A stretch of 5,990 nt of DNA from Deltaproteobacteria bacterium (GTDB lineage: Bacteria > Desulfobacterota > Desulfobulbia > Desulfobulbales > BM004): assembly GCA_019312695.1 (NCBI GenBank), contig JAFDCT010000068.1, positions 1-5,990 of the forward strand, given 5' to 3'. The notes beneath the pieces were generated by a model. It saw only the letters and a program-made list of their open reading frames with translations. It was not told the origin of the DNA and did not search any database. The translations under genes were made by a program, and so were the position numbers. The number at the start of each line of letters is the position of its first letter. Position 1 is the stretch's first letter. Of this stretch, positions 1 through 5,418 are shown in pieces.

Positions 1-458
1 ACTTTACCAATTTTAAGCTGCATCTCAATTTTTGCTAGTGCAGTTTTATGATACAAGCCGCAGAGCGGTTCAGGTCCGGCCGCCAGCCAGGGAAGAACCG
101 CTTCGAACTCTTCTTTGGTATAACCGCACAAACAGGTGATCAAATCGGGTGTAACTGCCGGCATATCACAGCCTGCAACAAATATCCATGGTTTGCCGGT
201 ATGATGCAGGACGGCATGAATACCTGCAAGCGGTCCCATGTCATGATACAGGTCCCTAATCATTTTTATTTTGAGAAATCCATAGTCGGCAGGGGAATTA
301 GTGCTCAGCACGATATCATTGAATACGGAAGACAGGGCATCAGTGACATGTTGGATAAGGGGTTTGCCGTGCCACAGAGCCAGGGCCTTGTTGCTGCCAA
401 ACCGGCTGCTTTGCCCTCCTGCCAGGATAACTCCTGTGATCTCCTGTAGTTGCGCCAT
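1..458 (-). CDS. mobA: Molybdenum cofactor guanylyltransferase MobA (3' end cut by window edge)
   Basis: MobA transfers GMP from GTP to molybdopterin-Mo to make the guanine dinucleotide form (MGD) used by DMSO-reductase-family enzymes such as formate dehydrogenase; it is cytosolic. About 152 residues are visible, read from an ATG at 458-456, and the C-terminal part lies beyond base 1. The N-terminal nucleotide-binding signature LAGGQSSRFGSNKAL (residues 12-26) fits the family's LAGGxSxRMGxDK pattern, with Phe for Met and Asn for Asp. GPLAG (75-79) and GCDMP (96-100, metal-binding Asp98) are also in the expected order. The start lies only 5 bases after the mobB stop, with no clear Shine-Dalgarno sequence, so translation is probably coupled to mobB. 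A related NTP transferase (MobA-like, e.g. for MCD) is the only real alternative; the adjacent mobB supports MobA. Confidence 0.93.
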   Translation of the reverse strand, partial: MAQLQEITGVILAGGQSSRFGSNKALALWHGKPLIQHVTDALSSVFNDIVLSTNSPADYGFLKIKMIRDLYHDMGPLAGIHAVLHHTGKPWIFVAGCDMPAVTPDLITCLCGYTKEEFEAVLPWLAAGPEPLCGLYHKTALAKIEMQLKIGK

Positions 459-463
459 ATGTA

Positions 464-958
464 TTAACGCTGCAGAATTTTTTCCATGATAAAAACCACC
501 AGTTCTTCGATATTATCAGGTTTGAACCAGGGGAGATTAGGGCGGGTCCGGACATCGCTTACCGTGGCAAAGATATTTTCACCCGGGTCCTGCAAGGGCT
601 TATCGTAAACCGTGCTTCTGAAAACTTCAATTTTAGGGAGTGGGGAATCTTTATAGCCTTCGGCCAGAACCAGATCGAGATCCTGAAAAAAACGGCTGAC
701 CAGGATTTCAACAGGGGTATCCACAGGGGCATCCTGAATGAATCCTATACCGGTTGGGGATGACAAAAGAACTGCCCGGGCGCCGGCCTGCTTGTGGCGC
801 CAGGTATCCTTTCCGGGTATATCCATCTGGATATCCCCGTGATGGTGTTTAATGGTACCTACCCGGACCCCTCTGGCACCAAGGGCGGGAATAAGTTTTT
901 CTATGAGAGTTGTTTTACCGCAGTTTGGTTTGCCGATAAATGCCAGCACAGGCGGCAT
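464..958 (-). CDS. mobB: Molybdopterin-guanine dinucleotide biosynthesis adapter protein MobB
   Basis: MobB is a small P-loop GTP-binding protein that assists MobA in MGD formation; in E. coli it is helpful but not essential. The 164-residue product is close to the usual family length. A Walker A motif GKPNCGKTT lies at residues 9-17. It is followed by GTIKHHH (34-40), DIPGKDTWRHKQAGA (46-60) and LAEGYK (98-103), which are MobB hallmarks in the correct order. The ATG at 958-956 is preceded by AAAGGA about 6 bases upstream, a reasonable ribosome binding site, and the metV-like stop is 10 bases away. mobA follows after 5 bases. Its place behind the MetV-like gene suggests co-transcription of cofactor maturation with C1 electron-transfer genes. 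Confidence 0.95.
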   Translation of the reverse strand: MPPVLAFIGKPNCGKTTLIEKLIPALGARGVRVGTIKHHHGDIQMDIPGKDTWRHKQAGARAVLLSSPTGIGFIQDAPVDTPVEILVSRFFQDLDLVLAEGYKDSPLPKIEVFRSTVYDKPLQDPGENIFATVSDVRTRPNLPWFKPDNIEELVVFIMEKILQR

Positions 959-968
959 GAATGATCCT

Positions 969-1637
969 TTAAACAGTCAGATCGTCGCGAGTCGTTTTTC
1001 GCGGACCGCCATGCCCTGCTGTCCGCCAGTCACGGATCGGTGCAACATCTAGCATCTGCTCCTTGCGGCCCAAACGTTCGAGGCGGTCATGGATCATCTG
1101 CCAGACACAGTCAACCTCTTGGTGGATCTCGCACTTGCCGTTCTGAGAACCGCCACAGGGACCGTTCATCAGGCTTTTGGCACAGCGGGCAACCGGACAC
1201 AGGCCCCCGGTCAGGTGCAGGACACAGTTGCCGCAACCGGCACACTGTTCAGTCCAGAAGCCCTGCTCTGGGGAACCACCGAAGAAGCTGGTATTGACCC
1301 CGGGGTAGACCATGGTTGAGGGACGCAGATTGGCGATGAAGTTTACCCCGACCCCGCATGCCATGGAAACGATGGCATCATACCCGTCTTGCCAACTGTC
1401 AAGGCTGTCAATGTATTCCTTATCGCACTGGCGTACCAGGCTTCCTTCCTGGACTTCCAGTTTGCGGCCTTCTTTTTTGGCGCCAAGACGGAGAAGAGAG
1501 GCAAGAATTTCAACTTCCCTGTCCCCGCCGGCTGAACATACCGTGACACATCCACGGCATCCCAGGACGAGGACCTTTTCATGATCCCTGGTCATTTCTA
1601 CTATCTCTGCAATAGGCTTTCGCTCGGCAATTATCAT
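969..1637 (-). CDS. metV: MetV-like zinc/Fe-S protein, methylenetetrahydrofolate reductase partner (MTHFR C-terminal domain family)
   Basis: The 222-residue product resembles the cysteine-rich MetV family (MTHFR C-terminal domain, formerly a DUF). In acetogens MetV forms a complex with MetF and links methylenetetrahydrofolate reduction to Fe-S or Hdr-type electron carriers. An N-terminal half with a GCRGCVTVC motif (Cys27, 30, 34) and Cys71 and Cys94 is followed by a dense C-terminal cluster: CAGCGNC (132-138), CPVARC (147-152), NGPCGGSQNGKC (158-169) and Cys177. The NGPCGG..GxC segment is typical of this family. The start ATG overlaps the upstream mvhD-like stop as ATGA, with AAAGGAG about 7 bases before it, so translation is coupled. 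No catalytic TIM-barrel MetF part is present and no metF is visible nearby. The family call is firm; the exact electron donor and acceptor are inferred from gene context. Confidence 0.88.
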   Translation of the reverse strand: MIIAERKPIAEIVEMTRDHEKVLVLGCRGCVTVCSAGGDREVEILASLLRLGAKKEGRKLEVQEGSLVRQCDKEYIDSLDSWQDGYDAIVSMACGVGVNFIANLRPSTMVYPGVNTSFFGGSPEQGFWTEQCAGCGNCVLHLTGGLCPVARCAKSLMNGPCGGSQNGKCEIHQEVDCVWQMIHDRLERLGRKEQMLDVAPIRDWRTAGHGGPRKTTRDDLTV

Positions 1638-2059
1638 GCTGATTCTCCTTTGAGCGGGCTCGGCCCTAATTTTTTGATTTTCTTATCCATTTCCTGGGCT
1701 ACTGCGACAAACTCTGGATGAAAACCCCTTTCCAGGTGGAACATTTCAATGCGCTCGGACTCCACGTCGAGTTCGCTTAAGGCCTGCTTGACAGCCCCGA
1801 CCCTTTTAGCGGCCCTCTGGCTGCCCTTTACATTATGACAGCTTTCTGCAGGACATCCAACGACATAAACTGCATCCGCACCATCCTCAAAAGCCTGCAG
1901 GAGGGTACTTACTTGAATTTTGCCTGTACACGGTACGCGGAATAAGGAAACGCTTTCGGGAAATCCATCCTGCTTAAGTCCTTCGGATCCCTCCGCACAG
2001 GTTTGCTGCGAGGTGTAATGACAACAAAATGCTCTGATATTTGGATTAAAATCACTCAT
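1634..2059 (-). CDS. mvhD: MvhD-like hydrogenase/heterodisulfide reductase-linked iron-sulfur subunit
   Basis: MvhD is a small [2Fe-2S] protein that passes electrons between a hydrogenase or other oxidoreductase and HdrA in Hdr-type complexes. The 141-residue product has the family's conserved blocks: AFCCHYTSQQTC (residues 10-21), RVPCTGKI (41-48, Cys44), FEDGADAVYVVGC (57-69) and the CH pair in AESCHNVKG (71-79, Cys74). Lengths near 140 are normal. The first block differs from the CCxWC form I remember from methanogen MvhD, as the third cysteine is displaced to Cys21. The ATG at 2059-2057 has GGAG about 8 bases upstream. It sits 27 bases after the hdrC-like stop and overlaps the metV-like start by 4 bases, so the three products probably act as one electron-transfer unit. 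No hydrogenase subunit is encoded here, so a role outside hydrogen metabolism is likely. Confidence 0.88.
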   Translation of the reverse strand: MSDFNPNIRAFCCHYTSQQTCAEGSEGLKQDGFPESVSLFRVPCTGKIQVSTLLQAFEDGADAVYVVGCPAESCHNVKGSQRAAKRVGAVKQALSELDVESERIEMFHLERGFHPEFVAVAQEMDKKIKKLGPSPLKGESA

Positions 2060-2086
2060 TGTACACTCCAGCCGGAAAAGGTGGTC

Positions 2087-2650
2087 TTATTTACTGCCGC
2101 AGGCAGCGATCAGAACTTCATCCTGGGATTGATTGAGCATAATGGCCTGGGCCGGACATTCAGCCACGCAGATACCGCAGGCTTTGCAATCCCGGACATC
2201 AATGGCGGCGACACCTTCGGCATCAATCTTGGGAATTTCCCAAGGGCAGACGCGCACACAGGTCAGACAGGATACGCATTTGTCACGTTCAACCCAGGCT
2301 GCCTTGCCTTTATCCAGGATATCCTGGTCATTGATATACCCCTGCTCATAGGCCATGTCCCAGAGTGCATTAACAATCTCAGCAAAACGGACATCCTGTG
2401 GGCAGACAAAAACGCAGCTTTTGCACTGTGAGCAGAACCAGAGCAAGTCTGATTTCATCAGTCTGTCCTTTAATCCCATGCGCACCATATGAATGATCTT
2501 GCGGGGATCAAAATCTGAAATTGCCTGGCTCACCGGGCAAATACCACTGCAGGCACCACAGGAAAAACAGCGGTTGAGATGTTGGCCACCCTCTGTTTTT
2601 GTCACTTCAGAATTAAAGCCAGGGGTGATTTCCTTGGTCGTCACAGACAT
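2087..2650 (-). CDS. hdrC: HdrC-like protein with fused C-terminal 2x[4Fe-4S] ferredoxin domain
   Basis: This is a soluble electron-transfer protein of 187 residues with four cysteine sets, each suited to a [4Fe-4S] cluster. The N-terminal half is HdrC-like, with CFSCGACSGICP (28-39) and CSQCKSCVFVCP (73-84) separated by the DPRKIIHMVRMGL segment (48-60) typical of HdrC. The C-terminal half is a bacterial-type ferredoxin, CVSCLTCVRVCP (125-136) and CKACGICVAECP (155-166), resembling the ferredoxin tail of HdrA. A further Cys184 lies near the C-terminus. No membrane segment or signal peptide is seen. The ATG at 2650-2648 follows AGAGG at about 8 bases. It is first in the operon with the mvhD- and metV-like genes, which suggests it wires them to HdrA/HdrB or to ferredoxin. 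A generic 4Fe-4S dicluster protein is the fallback name. Confidence 0.85.
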   Translation of the reverse strand: MSVTTKEITPGFNSEVTKTEGGQHLNRCFSCGACSGICPVSQAISDFDPRKIIHMVRMGLKDRLMKSDLLWFCSQCKSCVFVCPQDVRFAEIVNALWDMAYEQGYINDQDILDKGKAAWVERDKCVSCLTCVRVCPWEIPKIDAEGVAAIDVRDCKACGICVAECPAQAIMLNQSQDEVLIAACGSK

Positions 2651-2737
2651 AAGAAACCTCTTTTGTAATAATATAAAGTAGTTAGGATTTTAACTCTGCG
2701 TTAATCACTCTTTACAATTAGGTTATGCGACCTGACG

Positions 2738-2766
2738 AAATTACATAAAACACTATTCTTTGTCAA
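2738..2766 (-). promoter_or_regulatory. Probable sigma70-type promoter of the hdrC-mvhD-metV-mobBA operon
   Basis: On the minus strand a perfect -35 box TTGACA (2766-2761) is followed by 17 bases and then TAATTT (2743-2738, four of six consensus bases). Transcription would start near 2731, giving an 80-base leader before the hdrC-like ATG. The leader carries a short dyad AGGT-N6-ACCT (2720-2733) overlapping the predicted start region, which could be an operator but is short enough to be chance. The site lies in the gap behind bioD, so the operon can be transcribed independently of bioD. Confidence 0.6.
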
Positions 2767-2835
2767 TACAACAGGCGAAAAACATATCACAAAAAAACCA
2801 GTAGTTCTACCTATAAATTTCAAAAGTGCATTTTT

Positions 2836-3552
2836 TTATAATTTTTCATGAAGCAATTCTTCCAGAACGGCATGTCCGACAGGCAGAAATGCATCCCTGG
2901 CCGCTGCATCATTTTGCAGCCTCGGCAAACGCCCGAATACCCTGACCAGACCAAGCTTTTTGATGGTCGCCATATTGTCCTGCACCACCCTTTCGTCTTC
3001 TTCTGTTGTAGAGTCAGAAAATACTATGCCGAGAATTGGAATTTGCCTGTGGCGCAGGGCTTCGAGGGTAAGCAGGGTATGATTTAAGGTGCCAAGGCCG
3101 CTTCTTGCCACGATCAGGGTCCATGGCTTCAGTTGGGCCAGAAGATCAGCAAGAAGCAGGTCCCTTCGCAGGGGAACCATTATGCCGCCCACCCCTTCGA
3201 CGATAAGCCACTCATACCCGGCAGCAAGAGTTTTATAGTTTTTAATAATAATTTCTGTCTCAACAGACTGTCCTTCCATTTCTGCTGCCAGATGCGGTGA
3301 GGCAGGGTATTTGAAACTATAGGGGACCTGGAGTTCAACAAGTTCGGGTGCCGGTGAAATACCGGCTGCATCCAGACAGAAGGCAAGGTCTTCCGGCATC
3401 CCTGAATCGACACCGGTGGCTACCCATTTCTGATAACCGGCCTGAATCCCCTTTGTTTTCAGAAATTCAAGAAACCGGGCACAGACATAGGTTTTGCCGA
3501 CAGAGGTGTCTGTGCCGGTAATAAAAAGTGCATTACTAACCATACGTGCCAT
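2836..3552 (-). CDS. bioD: ATP-dependent dethiobiotin synthetase BioD
   Basis: BioD closes the ureido ring of dethiobiotin from 7,8-diaminopelargonate, CO2 and ATP, the penultimate step of biotin synthesis, in the cytosol. The 238-residue product has the P-loop GTDTSVGKT (13-21), the substrate-region sequence YQKWVATG (40-47), SPHLAA (85-90), VEGVGGIMVPL (118-128, Glu119) and GTLNHTLLTLEAL (154-166, Asn157), all in BioD order. Length is near the usual 220-240. The common KPV after the P-loop helix is KWV here (Lys42 kept, Pro to Trp). Two in-frame ATGs are possible, at 3552 and three codons later at 3543, and neither has a good ribosome binding site. The gene stands alone: no bioA, bioB or bioF is in the window. 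It is divergent from hpt. Confidence 0.95.
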   Translation of the reverse strand: MARMVSNALFITGTDTSVGKTYVCARFLEFLKTKGIQAGYQKWVATGVDSGMPEDLAFCLDAAGISPAPELVELQVPYSFKYPASPHLAAEMEGQSVETEIIIKNYKTLAAGYEWLIVEGVGGIMVPLRRDLLLADLLAQLKPWTLIVARSGLGTLNHTLLTLEALRHRQIPILGIVFSDSTTEEDERVVQDNMATIKKLGLVRVFGRLPRLQNDAAARDAFLPVGHAVLEELLHEKL

Positions 3553-3749
3553 ATTTTACTGTACTATCTGATTTTACAGGCTTTTTCAGCCTTTGAAAAG
3601 ACAAATTGATTCACCTTATGATGAACAACTATATTGTATTTGGCTGTATAATGAAACCTGTTGATCTTATTGGTATGGCAAAATAATTCTTGAGATAGGA
3701 TAAAAAGAAAACTACATTTTTTAAAAAAATACACATATTTCAGAATATC
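3553..3749. other. Divergent AT-rich intergenic region between bioD and hpt
   Basis: This 197-base spacer must carry start signals for both flanking genes. A perfect TATAAT stands at 3647-3652 on the plus strand, about 100 bases before hpt, but I see no good -35 box 16-18 bases before it. A small dyad AGGCT-TTTTC-AGCCT (3578-3592) lies in the presumed bioD leader, 26 bases from its ATG; it could be an operator or leader hairpin, or chance. No BirA-type long biotin operator was recognised. No small gene is supported. Confidence 0.5.
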
Positions 3750-4265
3750 ATGGCAGATAAAGAACTAGTAATCACCCGGGAAGAAATTGTCAGGCGCGTT
3801 AAAGAGCTAGGCGCGGAAATTTCCAGGGATTATGAGAACAACAGATTTCTGGTCGTCGGCATCTTGAATGGCGCCTTCATGTTCACGGCTGATCTGGTCC
3901 GGGAAATTAAATGCGATATTGAAATTGATTTTATCAGGGTGGCCAGTTACGGCATGGATACTACAGCAGGTACTCTCCGGTTCACGAAAGATATTGAACT
4001 AGAAATTCAGGGGAAGGACATCCTGATAGTCGAAGATATAGTTGATAGCGGTCGTACCATGATGTATCTGGCCAATTCTTTTGCAGAAAGGGGTGCACAT
4101 TCAATCCGTTTTTGCGTTCTGATTGATAAGAAGGAAAGACGGGAGGTTGATCTTTGCCCTGATTATATTGGTTTTGAGGTGCCCGGCGGTTTTCTGGTAG
4201 GCTACGGTTTAGACTGCAGAGAGCAGTTCCGGCATCTGCCGGATATTTATCATTTACAAGAGTGA
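3750..4265 (+). CDS. hpt: Hypoxanthine phosphoribosyltransferase
   Basis: The enzyme joins hypoxanthine (and often guanine) to PRPP to form IMP or GMP, a purine salvage step in the cytosol. The 171-residue product matches the normal length of bacterial Hpt. The PRPP-binding signature ILIVEDIVDSGRTM lies at residues 91-104, with the acidic pair Glu95-Asp96. Upstream are GILNGAFMF (37-45) and the flexible-loop SYG (66-68); the C-terminal part has VGYGLDCREQFRHLPDIY. The ATG at 3750 lacks a recognisable Shine-Dalgarno sequence (the preceding 30 bases are A/T-rich), but no other in-frame start fits the family better. It is followed by elbB after 121 bases. A guanine/xanthine-specific enzyme is possible, but the sequence looks like the Hpt/HprT type. 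Confidence 0.95.
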   Translation: MADKELVITREEIVRRVKELGAEISRDYENNRFLVVGILNGAFMFTADLVREIKCDIEIDFIRVASYGMDTTAGTLRFTKDIELEIQGKDILIVEDIVDSGRTMMYLANSFAERGAHSIRFCVLIDKKERREVDLCPDYIGFEVPGGFLVGYGLDCREQFRHLPDIYHLQE

Positions 4266-4304
4266 TGGCTTACTGAAAAGTCAATCTATTGTGTGGTGCT
4301 GCAT

Positions 4305-4332
4305 TTCTCAAAATTTGCACGCCGGGTATACT
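4305..4332 (+). promoter_or_regulatory. Candidate promoter upstream of elbB
   Basis: TTCTCA (4305-4310, four of six -35 consensus bases), a 16-base spacer and TATACT (4327-4332, five of six -10 bases) would start transcription near 4339, about 48 bases before the elbB ATG. No terminator is seen between hpt and elbB, so read-through from hpt is also likely. Offered as a weak candidate by eye only. Confidence 0.35.
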
Positions 4333-4375
4333 GAGTTTTTTATTTTCTTATCAGTTAGTTATAAATACAATTATG

Positions 4376-4381
4376 AAGGAG
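4376..4381 (+). promoter_or_regulatory. Ribosome binding site deciding the elbB start
   Basis: AAGGAG stands 5 bases before the ATG at 4387. An in-frame ATG at 4291 would add 32 residues, but these do not resemble the family and would read through the candidate promoter; the strong site here fixes the start at 4387. Confidence 0.85.
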
Positions 4382-4386
4382 AGAAA

Positions 4387-5043
4387 ATGGGCGACAAGAA
4401 GAAATTTGCCGTAATATTATCAGGCTGTGGCAACAAGGATGGGGCTGAGATCCATGAGTCGGTAATGACCCTGTGGGCTATTCATAAACATGGTGCAGAA
4501 TTCCAATGTTTTGCTCCAGATATATCCCAGCACCATGTCCTTAATTTCATCACCGGCCAGGAAATGACTGAAACCCGTAATGTTCTGGTTGAGTCAGCCA
4601 GGATCGCCCGGGGTAATATCAAAAACCTCAAGGAATACCAGGCTGCAGAATACGACGGGCTTATTCTGCCCGGCGGGCTCGGGGCGGCAAAAAATCTTTC
4701 AACCTTTGCCTTTGACGGTCCTCACTGTTTTGTCAATCCGGATGTTGAAAAGGCGGTGCGTGATACGGCAGCTCTGGGAAAACCCATCGGGGCACTTTGC
4801 ATTGCCCCGGCGATCATAGCAAGGATACTGGGAAAAGTTGAAATCACCATAGGTGAAGATGATGCTACTGAAGCAGCCTTAACCAAGATGGGCGCCAGTC
4901 ACTCAAAGACTACCCATGGTGAAATAGTCGTGGATCGCGAAAAAAAGGTCGTGACCACCCCATGCTACATGCTTGATGCCAGGGTAGATCAGATAGGGAC
5001 AGGGGCTGAAAATCTTGTCAAGGCAATGCTCGAATTGACCTGA
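4387..5043 (+). CDS. elbB: ElbB-like DJ-1/PfpI-family protein (isoprenoid biosynthesis glyoxalase ElbB)
   Basis: E. coli ElbB is a DJ-1/PfpI-superfamily protein with weak glyoxalase activity, named for enhancing lycopene production; its physiological role is unsettled. From the ATG at 4387 the product is 218 residues, almost the same as E. coli ElbB (217). Recognisable segments are VILSGCGNKDGAEIHE (9-24, with conserved Glu21), TGQEMTETRNVL (56-67), LILPGGLGAAKNLS (92-105), GALCIAP (135-141, nucleophile-elbow Cys138) and VVTTPCYML near the C-terminus. No signal peptide is present, so it acts in the cytosol. A likely terminator lies about 160 bases after the stop, ending the hpt-elbB unit. Closeness to E. 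coli ElbB makes the family call secure; the substrate is not shown by sequence. Confidence 0.93.
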   Translation: MGDKKKFAVILSGCGNKDGAEIHESVMTLWAIHKHGAEFQCFAPDISQHHVLNFITGQEMTETRNVLVESARIARGNIKNLKEYQAAEYDGLILPGGLGAAKNLSTFAFDGPHCFVNPDVEKAVRDTAALGKPIGALCIAPAIIARILGKVEITIGEDDATEAALTKMGASHSKTTHGEIVVDREKKVVTTPCYMLDARVDQIGTGAENLVKAMLELT

Positions 5044-5115
5044 CAGGTAAGTTGCTGCAAAGTCATAATGAATGCAGCCGGAAGTCACAAACTGTATTTA
5101 TCTTACAGGAAGAAA

Positions 5116-5135
5116 ATGCAGATAAATGTCTGCAT
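5116..5135 (+). repeat. Perfect 7-bp inverted repeat (hairpin) in the elbB 3' region
   Basis: ATGCAGA (5116-5122) and TCTGCAT (5129-5135) are perfect complements around a 6-base loop. A second pair, GAATGCA (5070-5076) and TGCATTC (5138-5144), encloses it. No T-run follows, so it is not itself a classical terminator. It may be a 3'-UTR structure or part of a small RNA; function unknown. Confidence 0.5.
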
Positions 5136-5205
5136 GGTGCATTCAGCTATATCCTCGGATAAAGCAAAGGTCACCAGTTCCTGTCACAGGCTGATCCTTT
5201 TTTCA

Positions 5206-5226
5206 GCAGTTTTCCTGCTTTTTTTT
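5206..5226 (+). terminator. Likely rho-independent terminator after elbB
   Basis: AGCAG (5206-5210), a 5-base loop and CTGCT (5216-5220) form a short hairpin that runs directly into a T-run (5220-5226). Upstream CAGG and CTGA (5188-5195) can pair with TCAG (5204-5207) and CCTG (5215-5218) to give a longer alternative stem. The stem is short and only moderately GC-rich, but the position between elbB and the next gene fits. Confidence 0.6.
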
Positions 5227-5228
5227 AG

Positions 5229-5257
5229 TTGTCGGTGTTTCTTAAAATATTTAAAAT
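5229..5257 (+). promoter_or_regulatory. Candidate promoter of the Rossmann-histidine kinase gene
   Basis: TTGTCG (5229-5234, four of six -35 bases), a 17-base spacer and TAAAAT (5252-5257, five of six -10 bases) lie immediately after the terminator. Transcription would begin near 5264, leaving a leader of about 155 bases to the ATG at 5419 or about 70 to the ATG at 5335. The surrounding DNA is very AT-rich, so chance matches are easy. Confidence 0.4.
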
Positions 5258-5418
5258 TTCGCCCTTGTAGGTATTTATACTGGCCTGACTCGGCATATTA
5301 GTATATTATGCTTTTGTAAAGCCATGTGGCAGGCATGGACAGCAATCCATTTTGCTCTGGGCAAATATCCTCGGTATTATGGAAAAACCGGATCGCTGAT
5401 TACTTGTGGGCATCCCCT

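Larger units (their letters stand above)
5044..5418. other. Gene-free stretch between elbB and the Rossmann-histidine kinase gene
   Basis: This 375-base region holds the hairpins and terminator listed above in its first half and a candidate promoter after them. A 77-codon open frame at 5068-5301 has no ribosome binding site, an unusual cysteine- and phenylalanine-rich composition and runs across the terminator, so I do not call it a gene. The last 84 bases (5335-5418) could be an N-terminal extension of the following gene if its upstream ATG is used. Confidence 0.6.

Noticed and set aside
48..449. 133-codon plus-strand open frame opposite mobA
   Set aside because: It lies antisense to the clear mobA reading frame, has no recognisable motif, and mobA on the minus strand explains the sequence.
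1040..1584. Several plus-strand open frames opposite the metV-like gene
   Set aside because: They are antisense to a gene with clear family cysteine motifs and have low-complexity, proline/arginine-rich translations typical of shadow frames.
2791..2813. Possible minus-strand terminator after bioD (GTAGAACTAC followed by seven T)
   Set aside because: The dyad has only 4-bp arms around two bases, too small a loop for a stable hairpin; the T-run alone is weak evidence.
3647..3652. Perfect TATAAT upstream of hpt as a promoter
   Set aside because: No acceptable -35 box lies 16-18 bases upstream, and the region is AT-rich; noted in the intergenic entry but not called as a promoter.
4291..4386. 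32-residue N-terminal extension of ElbB from an upstream in-frame ATG
   Set aside because: The strong AAGGAG before the ATG at 4387 and the match in length to E. coli ElbB place the start at 4387; the extra residues look like translated AT-rich intergenic DNA.
5038..5048. Palindrome ACCTG-A-CAGGT over the elbB stop codon
   Set aside because: The centre is one base, so it cannot form a hairpin, and a 5-bp dyad at a gene end is easily chance; no second copy at a promoter was seen.
5068..5301. Possible 77-residue membrane-like small protein (hydrophobic middle, several cysteines)
   Set aside because: There is no ribosome binding site, and the frame spans hairpins and the likely terminator; its hydrophobic stretch comes from T-runs of that terminator.
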